This document shows, piece by piece, positions 36,122 to 44,408 of a DNA stretch of 64,000 nt. The position numbers were made by a program, and so were the translations under genes. Position 1 is the first letter of the stretch; each line of letters opens with the position of its first letter. Below the pieces are notes generated by a model. That model saw only the letters and a list, made by a program, of their open reading frames with translations. It was not told the DNA's origin and did no database searches. Source of the DNA: Lysobacter sp. A03 (GTDB lineage: Bacteria > Pseudomonadota > Gammaproteobacteria > Xanthomonadales > Xanthomonadaceae); contig NZ_JXSS01000093.1 in assembly GCF_000855665.1 (NCBI RefSeq), forward strand, positions 106,495 to 170,494, given 5' to 3'.

Positions 36122-37308
36122 AAAGCGACCCCATCGATGCGCCGCCATACGGCGGACCGCGTAGTCGACCTGGTGGGGAGCGCGGCGCGCGTGGATTCGA
36201 CTGGCGTCGCCTGGCGGCGCTGGTCCGTAAAGAAAGCCTGCAGGCGATTCGCGACCCGTCCACGATCCTGATCGCCTTTGTGATGCCGGTGGTGCTGCTG
36301 TTCCTGTTTGCGTACGCGGTATCTCTGGATGTGCGCGAGGTACGCATTGGAGTAGTGCTCGAGTCGGATACGGCGGCCGCGCAATCACTCGCAGCGGCCT
36401 TTGCCGGCACCCGCTACCTGAAGGTGACCCCTGCACGCGACCGTCGTGAAGTCGCGGATCAGCTCGTTTCCGGCAAATTGCGCGGTTTCGTGGTGATCCC
36501 GCAGGATTTCGAGCGCCGCCTGGCCTCGCCGGGGTCGCAGCCGCTGGTGCAGGTGATCACCGACGGCTCGCAGCCGAATACGGCCAATTTCGTCGCCAAC
36601 TACGCGCAGGGCGTGGTGCAGACCTGGGGCGCCGGTCGGACCGAATCGGCACCCGTGCCCGCAATCTCCTTGGGTCCGCGTTTCTGGTTCAACGCGGAGT
36701 TGGAAAGCCGCCGAGCGCTGGTCCCGGGCGCCATCGCCATCGTGATGACGATCATCGGCACCATGCTGACCGCGCTCGTCGTTGCACGCGAGTGGGAGCG
36801 GGGGACGATGGAGGCCATCCTCTCCACGCCCGCCTCGGTGACGGAAATCCTGATCGGCAAGCTGGCGCCGTACTTTACGCTGGGGATGATCGCCACACTG
36901 GCGTCAGCCGCATTGGCGACATTCGCGTTCGACGTACCTTTGCGCGGGTCACTACTTGCGTTGATGACATTGTCGGCAGTGTTCCTGATTCCAGCGCTGG
37001 GGCAGGGACTGCTGATCTCAGTGTTGACCCGGAACCAGTTCCTGGCCTCGCAGATCGCGCTTTTTTCCGGCTTCCTGCCGTCATTCCTGCTCTCGGGATT
37101 CCTGTTCGAGATCGACGCGATGCCGCTGCCGATCCAGCTGATCACCTATCTGATCCCCGCGCGCTACTTCGTGTCCTCGCTGCAGACTGTGTTCCTGGCG
37201 GGTGACGTCTGGTCGGTGTTCCTGCCGAACCTGGCGGCGATGGCTGCCATCGGCGTCGTCTTCTTCGCCATCGCGAAGCACAAGACCCGCAAGAATCTGG
37301 AGGCCTGA
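36118..37308 (+). CDS. ybhS: ABC-2 type permease, YbhS-like
   Basis: The protein has 396 residues, with GTG start overlapping the ATPase stop. Residues 1-35 are cytoplasmic and Arg/Gly-rich. Helix 1 is STILIAFVMPVVLLFLFAYAV, then a large periplasmic domain (about 60-190) and five C-terminal helices. AREWERGTMEAILSTPASVTEILIGKLAPYF in the middle is the conserved ABC2_membrane_3 signature. It pairs with YbhR to form the membrane channel, and drug or Na+/Li+ export has been reported for this family in E. coli. Confidence 0.88.
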   Translation: MKSDPIDAPPYGGPRSRPGGERGARGFDWRRLAALVRKESLQAIRDPSTILIAFVMPVVLLFLFAYAVSLDVREVRIGVVLESDTAAAQSLAAAFAGTRYLKVTPARDRREVADQLVSGKLRGFVVIPQDFERRLASPGSQPLVQVITDGSQPNTANFVANYAQGVVQTWGAGRTESAPVPAISLGPRFWFNAELESRRALVPGAIAIVMTIIGTMLTALVVAREWERGTMEAILSTPASVTEILIGKLAPYFTLGMIATLASAALATFAFDVPLRGSLLALMTLSAVFLIPALGQGLLISVLTRNQFLASQIALFSGFLPSFLLSGFLFEIDAMPLPIQLITYLIPARYFVSSLQTVFLAGDVWSVFLPNLAAMAAIGVVFFAIAKHKTRKNLEA

Positions 37309-37311
37309 TCG

Positions 37312-38451
37312 ATGCGCTCCGCGCTGATGCTTGGCTTCTTCCACACCTTCATGGGTCCGCGTCTGCGGGCGCAGATCGTCAAAGAGTTGCTCAGCATCCT
37401 GCGCGACCCGCGCAGCCGCATGATCGTGTTCGCCCCGCCACTGCTGCAACTGCTGGTCTTCACGTTCGCCACCACGCTGGAAGTGCGCAACGCCAACATT
37501 GCCGTGTACAACCTCGATGCGGGCCGCTGGTCGCACGAGCTGCAGGCTCGCATTGGCGCGGCGGACTTCGTCGACCGGCTCTATACCGTGCACGACCCGG
37601 GCGAACTGCAGGAACTCGTTGATCGCAGGAAGGTGATTGCCGGGGTCCAGATCGGGCCGGAATTCTCACGTGACATCGCCGCCGGCCGCACCGGCGAGGT
37701 GCAGGTGATAGTGGACGGCCGTCGCAGCAACGCCGGCCAGATCGCAGTCGGCTACCTCAACTCCATCGCTGCAGATGTGGGCAGCGCGGCGAGAGGGCAG
37801 GCGGCGCCAGCTTCCCGGGTGGTGGTCCGGCACTGGTTCAACCCCAACCTGGTCTACCGCTGGTTCGTGGTCCCGGCACTGTCGGGGATCCTGGTTTTTT
37901 TCAGTGCATTGATGATCACATCCCTGTCGATCGCCCGCGAACGCGAGCTGGGAACCTTCGATCAACTGCTGGTATCGCCGACCACCACGGCGGAAATCAT
38001 CATCGCCAAGGCAGTGCCCGCACTTGCCATCGGCACCGTGCTTGGCCTGATGATGATCGGAGCGGCTGCATTTCTGTTCCGAGTGCCGTTTACGGGTTCG
38101 TTCTGGCTGCTCCTGCCGAGCCTGCTGTTGTTCATCCTGTCGGTGGTCGGTATTGGCCTGATGGTTTCCTCGATTTCGGCGACCCAGCAGCAGGCCATCC
38201 TCGGCGCGTTTGCGATCGGGGTGCCCGCGGTGCTGATGTCGGGTTTCGCCACTCCGGTTGAAAACATGCCCATCGCACTGCAATGGATTGCCCAGGCCAT
38301 TCCGCTTACCCACTTTCTGGTCATCGTGGAAGGCTCGTTCCTCAAGGCCATGCCTGCCTCCGACATCCTCGCCAATACCTGGCCACTTGCGCTCATCGCG
38401 CTGGTGAGCTTGACCACCGCCGCTGTCCTCGTGCGCAGTCGTCTGCAGTGA
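37312..38451 (+). CDS. ybhR: ABC-2 type permease, YbhR-like
   Basis: The protein has 379 residues. Helix 1 is RMIVFAPPLLQLLVFTFATTLEV, then a periplasmic domain to about residue 175 and a six-helix bundle at the end. The signature RERELGTFDQLLVSPTTTAEIIIAKAVPAL matches the ABC2_membrane_3 family, the second half of the YbhSR pair. It starts 3 bases after the ybhS stop and continues the same transcript. No sign of damage. Confidence 0.88.
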   Translation: MRSALMLGFFHTFMGPRLRAQIVKELLSILRDPRSRMIVFAPPLLQLLVFTFATTLEVRNANIAVYNLDAGRWSHELQARIGAADFVDRLYTVHDPGELQELVDRRKVIAGVQIGPEFSRDIAAGRTGEVQVIVDGRRSNAGQIAVGYLNSIAADVGSAARGQAAPASRVVVRHWFNPNLVYRWFVVPALSGILVFFSALMITSLSIARERELGTFDQLLVSPTTTAEIIIAKAVPALAIGTVLGLMMIGAAAFLFRVPFTGSFWLLLPSLLLFILSVVGIGLMVSSISATQQQAILGAFAIGVPAVLMSGFATPVENMPIALQWIAQAIPLTHFLVIVEGSFLKAMPASDILANTWPLALIALVSLTTAAVLVRSRLQ

Positions 38452-38482
38452 CGCACGTGCCCCACGCAATAAGGGAGCTGAC

Positions 38483-39991
38483 ATGAAGCGCTCTAACGCC
38501 GGTTCGCGCTGCGGGATGCTCGCCGCACTGGTTCTGCTCACTTTTACCGTGGGTGGCTGCGCCGTCGGGCCGGACTACCGGGGTCCACCGCCCGTCGAGA
38601 CCGGCTCGGGGTGGACCCAACCTTCTCAGTCCAACGCTGCAGATGTCGACCTGTCGGCGTGGTGGGCCACGTTGGGCGATCCCGATCTGACGCGACTGGT
38701 GGAGGAAGCCCTGGCGAACAACCTGGATCTTCAGCAGGCACACGCGCGCATCGACGAAGCACGCGCACTACGCGATCGTGCCGCGGGAGGATATGTGCCT
38801 GTCGTGGAGCTTCACGGCAGCGCGATGCGTCGCCGACAAAGCGAGAACGGGGCGCTGCCGATCGCTTCCATTCCCGGCATCGAGCGTGACCAGACCATCT
38901 ACGACGCTGGCTTCGACGCCGGCTGGGAAGTCGATCTGTTTGGTCGGACCCGGCGCGCGCTGCAAAGCGCGGATGCCGCTGTGCAGGCTACGCAGGCGGA
39001 GGCGACCGGGATGCGCATCAGCATCGCTGCTGAAGTTGCGCGCAGCTACCTTTACCTGCGGGGCGCGCAGCGGGAACTTGGGGTGCGCACCCGTTCAGCG
39101 GCTGCGTTGACGCTCACTCGTGAATTGATGGAGAAGCGGTTTGAGCTGGGCGATGCGGCACAGGCGGATGTCGACGCGGCCGACGCCCGTGTTGCGGCTG
39201 CGGAGGCTGGGATTCCCGGAATTCAGGCCCAATTGCGCAGCGCAGCCCTGGGCCTGGGCGTCCTGCTCGGGGGTCCACCGGAACGCGAGCTCGCGCTGCT
39301 CGAAACAATCACGGACGCGATCGCGCTGAATCCAATACCGGTGGGCCTGCGTGCGGATATCCTGCGGCGGCGCCCCGACGTTCTGGCCGCCGAAAGGCGA
39401 CTCGCTGCCCGCACCGCCGACATCGGGGTTGCCACGGCAGAGTTGTTTCCAAAGCTTTCAATCGGCGCCAGCGGCGGTTTCCAGGCATTGGACGCCGGCA
39501 ACCTTTTCGAGTCGGCCAGTCAGACCTTTTCGGTCGTGCCGCTGATCTCCTGGCGTGTACTGGATGGTGGCCGGGTGCGGGCGGAGATCCGTGCCGCCGA
39601 CGCGCGGCAGGCACAGGCCGTACTGGCTTACAAGCAGACGGTGCTGGCCGCACTCGGCGACGCGGAGCGCGCGCTTGGCGACTACCGGCTCGGCCAGAAA
39701 GCGGTTGAGCGTCGGAGCAGGGCCGTGGATGCTGCGCGCCGCAGCTATGAACACGCAAAAATCCGTTACCGCTCCGGTGATATTTCCCTAACCGAACAAC
39801 TTGCGGAAGAGCGCATGCTGCGCGATGCCGAAGACGCGTACGCCCGGTCGCACACATCCGCCGCAGTGGCATTGATAGCTTTGTTCAAGGCGCTGGGAGG
39901 AGGGTGGGAAGGTCAACCCGATCTGCAGACACCCGCCAAAGCACGAGCCGCGGTGGACGGGATCACCCCTCGCGATACGCCAGAGGACTGA
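38483..39991 (+). CDS. outer-membrane efflux lipoprotein, NodT/OprM family
   Basis: The protein has 502 residues. The signal peptide ends in a lipobox, VGGC, with lipid-modified Cys26, followed by AVGPDYRGPP, the hallmark N-terminus of NodT-type channels. Two repeats of the outer-membrane-factor fold follow, with LSAWWATLGDPDLTRLVEEALANNLDLQQAHARI and QLRSAALGLGVLLGGPPEREL, and a second half with RPDVLAAERRLAARTADIGVA. AAGGGAG precedes the ATG. It supplies the exit duct for the HlyD/YbhFSR exporter, so all parts of a tripartite ABC pump are encoded together. Confidence 0.9.
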   Translation: MKRSNAGSRCGMLAALVLLTFTVGGCAVGPDYRGPPPVETGSGWTQPSQSNAADVDLSAWWATLGDPDLTRLVEEALANNLDLQQAHARIDEARALRDRAAGGYVPVVELHGSAMRRRQSENGALPIASIPGIERDQTIYDAGFDAGWEVDLFGRTRRALQSADAAVQATQAEATGMRISIAAEVARSYLYLRGAQRELGVRTRSAAALTLTRELMEKRFELGDAAQADVDAADARVAAAEAGIPGIQAQLRSAALGLGVLLGGPPERELALLETITDAIALNPIPVGLRADILRRRPDVLAAERRLAARTADIGVATAELFPKLSIGASGGFQALDAGNLFESASQTFSVVPLISWRVLDGGRVRAEIRAADARQAQAVLAYKQTVLAALGDAERALGDYRLGQKAVERRSRAVDAARRSYEHAKIRYRSGDISLTEQLAEERMLRDAEDAYARSHTSAAVALIALFKALGGGWEGQPDLQTPAKARAAVDGITPRDTPED

Positions 39992-40491
39992 TGATGAACG
40001 ACGACATCGCGCAGCGACCCAATCGGATTCCCTGGCCGCCCATCCTGACGGTCGGCGCTGTGTTGGCTGCCTGCGTATTGGAAGCGCTATGGCCCGCGGG
40101 AGAAATGCTGGCCGGGGCAGGGCGTTGGGCTCGTGTCACCGGTACCGTTCTCGCAGCGACGGGGCTTGGCTTCGACCTTGCAGCCATGCTCAACATGCAC
40201 CGGGCACGGACGAACATCCTGCCCCATCGCGCTGCCGGACACTTGGTGACAAGCGGGGTTTTCGCCCTGTCACGCAACCCCATTTATCTTGGCAACACGC
40301 TGTTGCTGCTCGGTCTCGCGTTGGCGCTGCACTGGCCGTGGCTACTCGTTACCGCACTGGTAGCGGCCGTGTCGGTGAACCAGCTCGCGATCAAACGCGA
40401 AGAGCGGCACCTGGCGGCGCGCTTCGGGCCAGTGTTCGCAGAGTACAGCCAACGCGTCCCGCGCTGGTTTGGCTTTCCGCGACTTCGCTAG
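39991..40491 (+). CDS. membrane methyltransferase, isoprenylcysteine O-methyltransferase/PEMT-like
   Basis: The protein has 166 residues with four membrane helices. The conserved C-terminal motif set is present: GHLVTSGVFALSRNPIYLGN, then a helix, then IKREERHLAARFGPVFAEYSQRVPRWF. Prokaryotic ICMT/phospholipid-methyltransferase-like proteins share these; they bind S-adenosylmethionine at the cytoplasmic face. The real acceptor is usually unknown. The ATG shares a base with the OMF stop (TGATG), so it is the last gene of the TetR-controlled exporter operon, an unusual companion for a pump. Confidence 0.82.
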   Translation: MMNDDIAQRPNRIPWPPILTVGAVLAACVLEALWPAGEMLAGAGRWARVTGTVLAATGLGFDLAAMLNMHRARTNILPHRAAGHLVTSGVFALSRNPIYLGNTLLLLGLALALHWPWLLVTALVAAVSVNQLAIKREERHLAARFGPVFAEYSQRVPRWFGFPRLR

Positions 40492-40595
40492 GCTCGTCCG
40501 CGAAGAGCTCAGCGGCGGAGCCGTCAATCTGGAGGTCTCGCGGCCGCATCCGTCGCGGGGACGACTAGCTGTGTAAACCCAGCGCGTGGAGCTTG

Positions 40596-40608
40596 ACCTG
40601 AGTCAGGT
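40596..40608. promoter_or_regulatory. 13-bp palindrome overlapping a -35-like TTGACC
   Basis: ACCTGA-G-TCAGGT is a perfect inverted repeat, 54 bp upstream of the FmdE-like gene. It overlaps a TTGACC hexamer (40593-40598) and is followed by a short GGCAAGGCAAGG repeat and an 8-bp CGCTAGCG palindrome (40627-40634). It could be an operator for the sulfur module, for example for a MerR-type or other dimeric regulator, but no convincing -10 at the usual distance is visible. Nothing else is seen in the 171-base gap. Confidence 0.35.
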
Positions 40609-40662
40609 GAGGCAAGGCAAGGTATCGCTAGCGTATTGATAACCATTCCATTGGAGTCAGAT

Positions 40663-41289
40663 GTGATCTTTCCCGCCTTTTTCGAGCAGGCTCCCGTAGT
40701 GAAAGCCTTCGATCCGCTCGCCCAGTTGCTTGGTGCTCCCAGTGACGGATGCTTTGACTATGTTTACGCCGACGCCGTGCGTTTTTCCGGGCATTCCTGT
40801 CCAACGGTCGCCGGTTCATTCCTCATGGGCCGCGCCGCGATGCGGGCGCTGTATCCAGAATGTCGCGCAGAACGTGGGCAGATAGAGGTGTCGATGGGTG
40901 CTCCGGCGGGTCACGGCACCACCGGGGTCATGGCGCAAGTCCTGACGCTGCTGACGGGAGCGGCAGCCGAGAACGGATTCAAGGGCATCGGTGGAAGCTA
41001 TGCACGCAACGGCCTGTTGACCTTCGCCGAGCATGCCGAATCGGGCGCAGTGACTTTCCGCCGCCGCGATACAGGCGATACGGTGATTGCGGAACTCGAC
41101 ACCTCTCCGGTGCCCGGAAACCCGAACCAGCGTGGTTTGCTGATCGGGATCATGCAGGGGGTAGCGAGCGACGCGCAGAAGCGCGCGTTTGCAGAAGGCT
41201 GGCAGGAACGCGTTCGGGCGATGTTGGTGGATTTCGCCGACGACCCCCGATTGGTCAGACTGAAGCCAGTGGGAGTCACCCCAGCGTAG
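40663..41289 (+). CDS. FmdE-like protein
   Basis: The protein has 208 residues from a GTG start, chosen because GGAG lies 6 bases upstream; an out-of-frame ATG overlaps it. The motif RFSGHSCPTVAGSFLMGRAAMRALYP is the core of the FmdE family (formylmethanofuran dehydrogenase subunit E-like), with a conserved His-x-Cys. The usual C-terminal zinc-ribbon is absent. FmdE proteins occur widely outside methanogens, and their role is undefined; cofactor or sulfur-transfer functions are guesses. It lies upstream of the IscU-like, SQR and DUF1641 genes, separated by 203 bp that contain a second palindrome. Confidence 0.75.
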   Translation: MIFPAFFEQAPVVKAFDPLAQLLGAPSDGCFDYVYADAVRFSGHSCPTVAGSFLMGRAAMRALYPECRAERGQIEVSMGAPAGHGTTGVMAQVLTLLTGAAAENGFKGIGGSYARNGLLTFAEHAESGAVTFRRRDTGDTVIAELDTSPVPGNPNQRGLLIGIMQGVASDAQKRAFAEGWQERVRAMLVDFADDPRLVRLKPVGVTPA

Positions 41290-41303
41290 CGCCGGAGAGT
41301 TTA

Positions 41304-41319
41304 CATAATATGCATTATG
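41304..41319. promoter_or_regulatory. AT-rich palindrome before the IscU-like/SQR genes
   Basis: CATAAT-ATGC-ATTATG is a perfect inverted repeat in an otherwise GC-rich gap. Each arm reads CATAAT on one strand, one base from a -10 hexamer, and a TTTACA hexamer (41300-41305) overlaps the left arm. It is 173 bp upstream of the IscU-like start. AT-rich dyads of this kind are common operators for ArsR-family sulfide/persulfide sensors (BigR/SqrR) near sulfide-oxidation genes. No such regulator is encoded in the window, so the assignment is speculative. Confidence 0.4.
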
Positions 41320-41492
41320 CGAAGTATGCGATGTCGCGGTAGGTAACCCGAGGTCGCCAAACAGCCATGCCGGCCAATCCAAGGGCGTTCCAGTCGGAGA
41401 CCCGCTCCCTGGTCCTTTCCCGGCACCGTGCTACGGTGGCTTGAAGTGAATCTGGGAGACGAGATATCACCACGCAAGTTGACGGTCCCTCC

Positions 41493-41951
41493 ATGGAATC
41501 GCTCTACGATGCACTCAAGAAGTACGTGCCGCAGGTACGAAAAGACAAACGCCTGCAGGTGCCGCCTGCCCGTTCGGTCGATGTCTACAGCGAAGTCTGC
41601 GGCAGCAAACTGACGCTGGATGCCGAGATCGTTGACGGCCGTGTTACCGACGTTGGTTACCGTGTCCGTGCATGCTCGCTCGGACAGGCCTCCACGGCGA
41701 TCGCAGCGCAACGCGCGATCGGCATGGACGCCAAGGGCCTTGCCCGTGTCCAGACCCAGCTTGAGCAACTACTTTCCGGTTCATCCGAACCCGAAGCCCC
41801 ACTCGACTGGCCTGAAGTCGAGATTTTCGCCGCCGCCAAGCCGCACACCGCCCGCCATGGGGCAATTTTGCTTCCATTCGTGGCGTTCCAAAAGCTGTTT
41901 GCCAACGAAGACGCCCCGGGCGGCGGCGCAACTGAAGGAGAGTCCGTGTGA
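41493..41951 (+). CDS. IscU/NifU-N-like Fe-S scaffold-type protein, third Cys missing
   Basis: The protein has 152 residues. The IscU-like fold is visible from VDVYSEVCGSKLTLDAEIVDGRVTDVGYRVRACSLGQASTAIAAQRAIG. Two of the three canonical cluster ligands are present: Cys36 and Cys61. The third, normally in a HC(S/A) context in the last helix, is replaced by ARHGAILLPFVAFQKL. It may hold a cluster differently or act as a sulfur/persulfide carrier rather than as a general scaffold. No ribosome site is obvious before the ATG. Its stop overlaps the SQR start (GTGA), so the two proteins are co-expressed. Confidence 0.75.
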   Translation: MESLYDALKKYVPQVRKDKRLQVPPARSVDVYSEVCGSKLTLDAEIVDGRVTDVGYRVRACSLGQASTAIAAQRAIGMDAKGLARVQTQLEQLLSGSSEPEAPLDWPEVEIFAAAKPHTARHGAILLPFVAFQKLFANEDAPGGGATEGESV

Positions 41952-43138
41952 AAAAAGATATTTTCGTGATCGGCGGAGGGATCGGCGGCACCATGACCGC
42001 CAACAGCCTTGTCGCCAAACTCTATCCGGAGATCCAGCGCGGCGAAGTCCGCGTCTCACTGATATCCAACAGCCCGTGGCATTACTACAAGCCCGCCTTC
42101 ATGTACGTCGCGTTCGGCATGTTCTACAAGAACGAATTGCGTCGCAGGCAGGCATCGCTGTTGCGTCCGGAGGTCAATTTCATCCTCGACGAAGTCACCG
42201 CGTTCGACTTCAAGGACAGCAGGTTGCGCACCAAATCGGGCGCCGACCACAGCTACGATTACCTGGTGGTATCCACCGGTTGCATCCCCTCCCCCGAGCG
42301 CATCGAGGGTCTGGTTGAAGGCGGGGACCACTTCTACCAGCACGATCCTGCGCTCAAGCTTTACAACAAGCTGCGCACGATCGAGAAGGGCCGCATCTTC
42401 ATTGGCGTGACCTTCCCGCAGACGCCAAACGTGCCTCATCAGTGCGGTATCGCGCCGATGGAGACCACCCTCATGCTGGACGACCTGCTGCGGAAACGCG
42501 GCGTTCGCGACCAGGTCGAGATCGTGTACACATACCCAACGATTTCGCAGCTGCTGCGCAACTGCCTGTTCCTGCAAAAGGACGTCGGCGAGGTGCTGCC
42601 GGGCGTCTTCGAATCCAAGGGGATCAAGTACAAACGCGGCTTTACCCTCAACCGGGTCGATCCGGATGCGAAGATCGCGTACTCCGAGGAAGGTGGCGAG
42701 GAACCCTTCGACATCCTGATGCAGACCCCACCGATCCGCGCGGTTGATGCGGTGCTCAACTCCGGCGTATCTGAGGCGCCGAACAATGAAGGCTGGTTGC
42801 CCACCGATCGCCTGACGATGCAGATGGACGGGTTCCCCAACGTGTTCCCCATGGGCGACACAGTCGACCTGCCAATCAGCAAGGCGGGAGGCAGCTGCCA
42901 CAACCAGGCGCCGGTGATCTGCGACAACATCGCTGGCCTGATCCGGTTGGGCCACACCGTCGCGGAATACGACGGCAAGGTGCAGGCGGTCGCGCAGATG
43001 GGCCTGGATGCAGGAATGCCGCTCTGGTACGACTACGACAAGGACGTTCAACCCACCCCCGCGACGAAGGTCGGTGGACTGATGCGCAAGGCATTCAACC
43101 GTGGCGTGTACTGGTCCGTCGCCCGCGGCCTGGTCTGA
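41948..43138 (+). CDS. sqr: sulfide:quinone oxidoreductase (SQR)
   Basis: The protein has 396 residues, with GTG start. The N-terminal FAD motif is VIGGGIGG, followed by SPWHYYKPAFMYVAFGMFYKNELRR, typical of SQRs. The three cysteines expected for catalysis are present in context: Cys112 (VVSTGCIPSP), Cys166 (VPHQCGIAP) and Cys317 (GGSCHNQAPV). An amphipathic C-terminus (LMRKAFNRGVYWSVARGLV) could bind the membrane face. The enzyme oxidises sulfide to polysulfide or persulfide and reduces quinone. It sits between the IscU-like protein and DUF1641; SQR-DUF1641 pairing is a recurrent arrangement in sulfur oxidisers. Confidence 0.88.
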   Translation: MKKDIFVIGGGIGGTMTANSLVAKLYPEIQRGEVRVSLISNSPWHYYKPAFMYVAFGMFYKNELRRRQASLLRPEVNFILDEVTAFDFKDSRLRTKSGADHSYDYLVVSTGCIPSPERIEGLVEGGDHFYQHDPALKLYNKLRTIEKGRIFIGVTFPQTPNVPHQCGIAPMETTLMLDDLLRKRGVRDQVEIVYTYPTISQLLRNCLFLQKDVGEVLPGVFESKGIKYKRGFTLNRVDPDAKIAYSEEGGEEPFDILMQTPPIRAVDAVLNSGVSEAPNNEGWLPTDRLTMQMDGFPNVFPMGDTVDLPISKAGGSCHNQAPVICDNIAGLIRLGHTVAEYDGKVQAVAQMGLDAGMPLWYDYDKDVQPTPATKVGGLMRKAFNRGVYWSVARGLV

Positions 43139-43150
43139 GGAGGAGCAAAC

Positions 43151-43603
43151 ATGAGTAAGGAAATGGAAGCACAGGCCCAGCCGATGGGCTCGCTCGCGGA
43201 TCTGGCGCGCCAGTCCCCGGAGTTGAACGATCAGGCCACGCTGGAAGGCATCTCCGACATCGTCGCCAAACTGGCGCCGCTGTTGCAGGGCAAACGGCTG
43301 CATAACGTCGTGGACCTGTTGTCAGCCTTGTCGGATGTGGTCGACATGGCCGACGACGCAATGGTGCAGAAGATGATGAAGGGCTACGAGGAAGTGGTGG
43401 CGGGGGCGTGGAACCTGAGCAACATCACCCGCCATTCCGCGGCCCAGGCGGGCCGCGTGGAGACCCCGCCGACGCTGTGGCAGGGCATCCGGGAGTTCAA
43501 CCGTAACGAGGACGCTCGACGCGGGCTGCTGGTGGCGATGAACCTTCTGAGCAGTGTCGGTCGCCAGGCGCGGATTGCCGGTGAGCCGATCACCGAGGAC
43601 TGA
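43151..43603 (+). CDS. DUF1641 family protein, SQR partner
   Basis: The protein has 150 residues and is helical. The conserved DUF1641 region includes SALSDVVDMADDAMVQKMMKGYEEVVAGAWNLSNITR and, near the end, RGLLVAMNLLSSVGRQARI. It starts 12 bases after the SQR stop with a good AGGAG ribosome site. DUF1641 proteins are regularly encoded next to SQR or formate dehydrogenase subunits and are thought to assist membrane association or assembly, although direct evidence is sparse. Asn-Glu-Asp near residue 118 suits a small acidic surface. Confidence 0.8.
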   Translation: MSKEMEAQAQPMGSLADLARQSPELNDQATLEGISDIVAKLAPLLQGKRLHNVVDLLSALSDVVDMADDAMVQKMMKGYEEVVAGAWNLSNITRHSAAQAGRVETPPTLWQGIREFNRNEDARRGLLVAMNLLSSVGRQARIAGEPITED

Positions 43604-43728
43604 GTCGATACGGGACTGCTGCGCAGCGGCCTCCCTTTTGGATGCCGCTGCGATCCGCACTCGCGCTGGCACCTCGCTCGGCGCCGCACAGCTGCTTGGC
43701 AAACCCTGACGATTGAACCATTTGCACT

Positions 43729-44304
43729 TTGACAGAAACCCTTCCAGTTACCTTCTACCAGCGGGCCGCGACCGAGCTCGGTCCGGCTCTGTTGAATAAA
43801 TTGCTGGTGGCCGCCGACGGACGCGCCGGCCGGATTGTGGAGGTCGAGGGCTACACAGGTTCCGACGATCCCGCGTCGCATTCGCACCGAGGCAAGACCC
43901 AGCGGAACGCGACAATGTTCGGACCCCCCGGTCGGCTTTACGTCTACCTCAGCTACGGCATCCACTGGTGCGCGAACGTTGTGTGCGGGAATGAAGGGGA
44001 AGGCACGGCCGTGCTGATCAGGGCGCTTGAGCCCGTTGCCGGGCTGGAACGGATGCGGGAAGCACGCACCAAGGCGCGACGCGATCTGGATCTGTGCCGC
44101 GGGCCAGCAAGGCTGGCGCAGGCGCTTGGCATCACCGGCGAACATGATGGGACGGATCTGCTGAGAGGACCTTTCCGGTTGCTCGACGACGGCGTCCCTC
44201 CCCCGCCCGCTCCCGTGGTGACCACACGCATCGGCATTTCGCGGGCGGCGGAGCTGCCGTGGCGCTGGTACGTGCCCGACAATCCGCATGTTTCGCGCCT
44301 GTAA
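43729..44304 (+). CDS. 3-methyladenine DNA glycosylase, AAG family
   Basis: The protein has 191 residues, starting at TTG (no ATG or GTG fits). It removes alkylated purines from DNA. VEVEGYTGSDDPASHSHRGKT with the catalytic Glu is followed by RNATMFGPPGRLYVYLSYGIHWCANVVCG and GTAVLIRALEP, the typical AAG/MPG blocks. LCRGPARLAQALGI is the DNA-binding region. It is an intact single gene between the SQR module and the convergent rarA, with a 125-bp upstream gap in which I see no clear promoter. Confidence 0.9.
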   Translation: MTETLPVTFYQRAATELGPALLNKLLVAADGRAGRIVEVEGYTGSDDPASHSHRGKTQRNATMFGPPGRLYVYLSYGIHWCANVVCGNEGEGTAVLIRALEPVAGLERMREARTKARRDLDLCRGPARLAQALGITGEHDGTDLLRGPFRLLDDGVPPPPAPVVTTRIGISRAAELPWRWYVPDNPHVSRL

Positions 44305-44408
44305 CGCGACGTGCGATTGTACTGGAGCGCGCCGATTTTGCGACTCGGCAACGGAGCGACGTGACGGGGCCACTCTCCTGATGGTTCAACTCGCTTGCGT
44401 GCAGCGAA

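Noticed and set aside
40612..40622. GGCAAGGCAAGG as a short tandem repeat locus
   Set aside because: Only two units; too short to call a repeat element, mentioned only as part of the regulatory gap.
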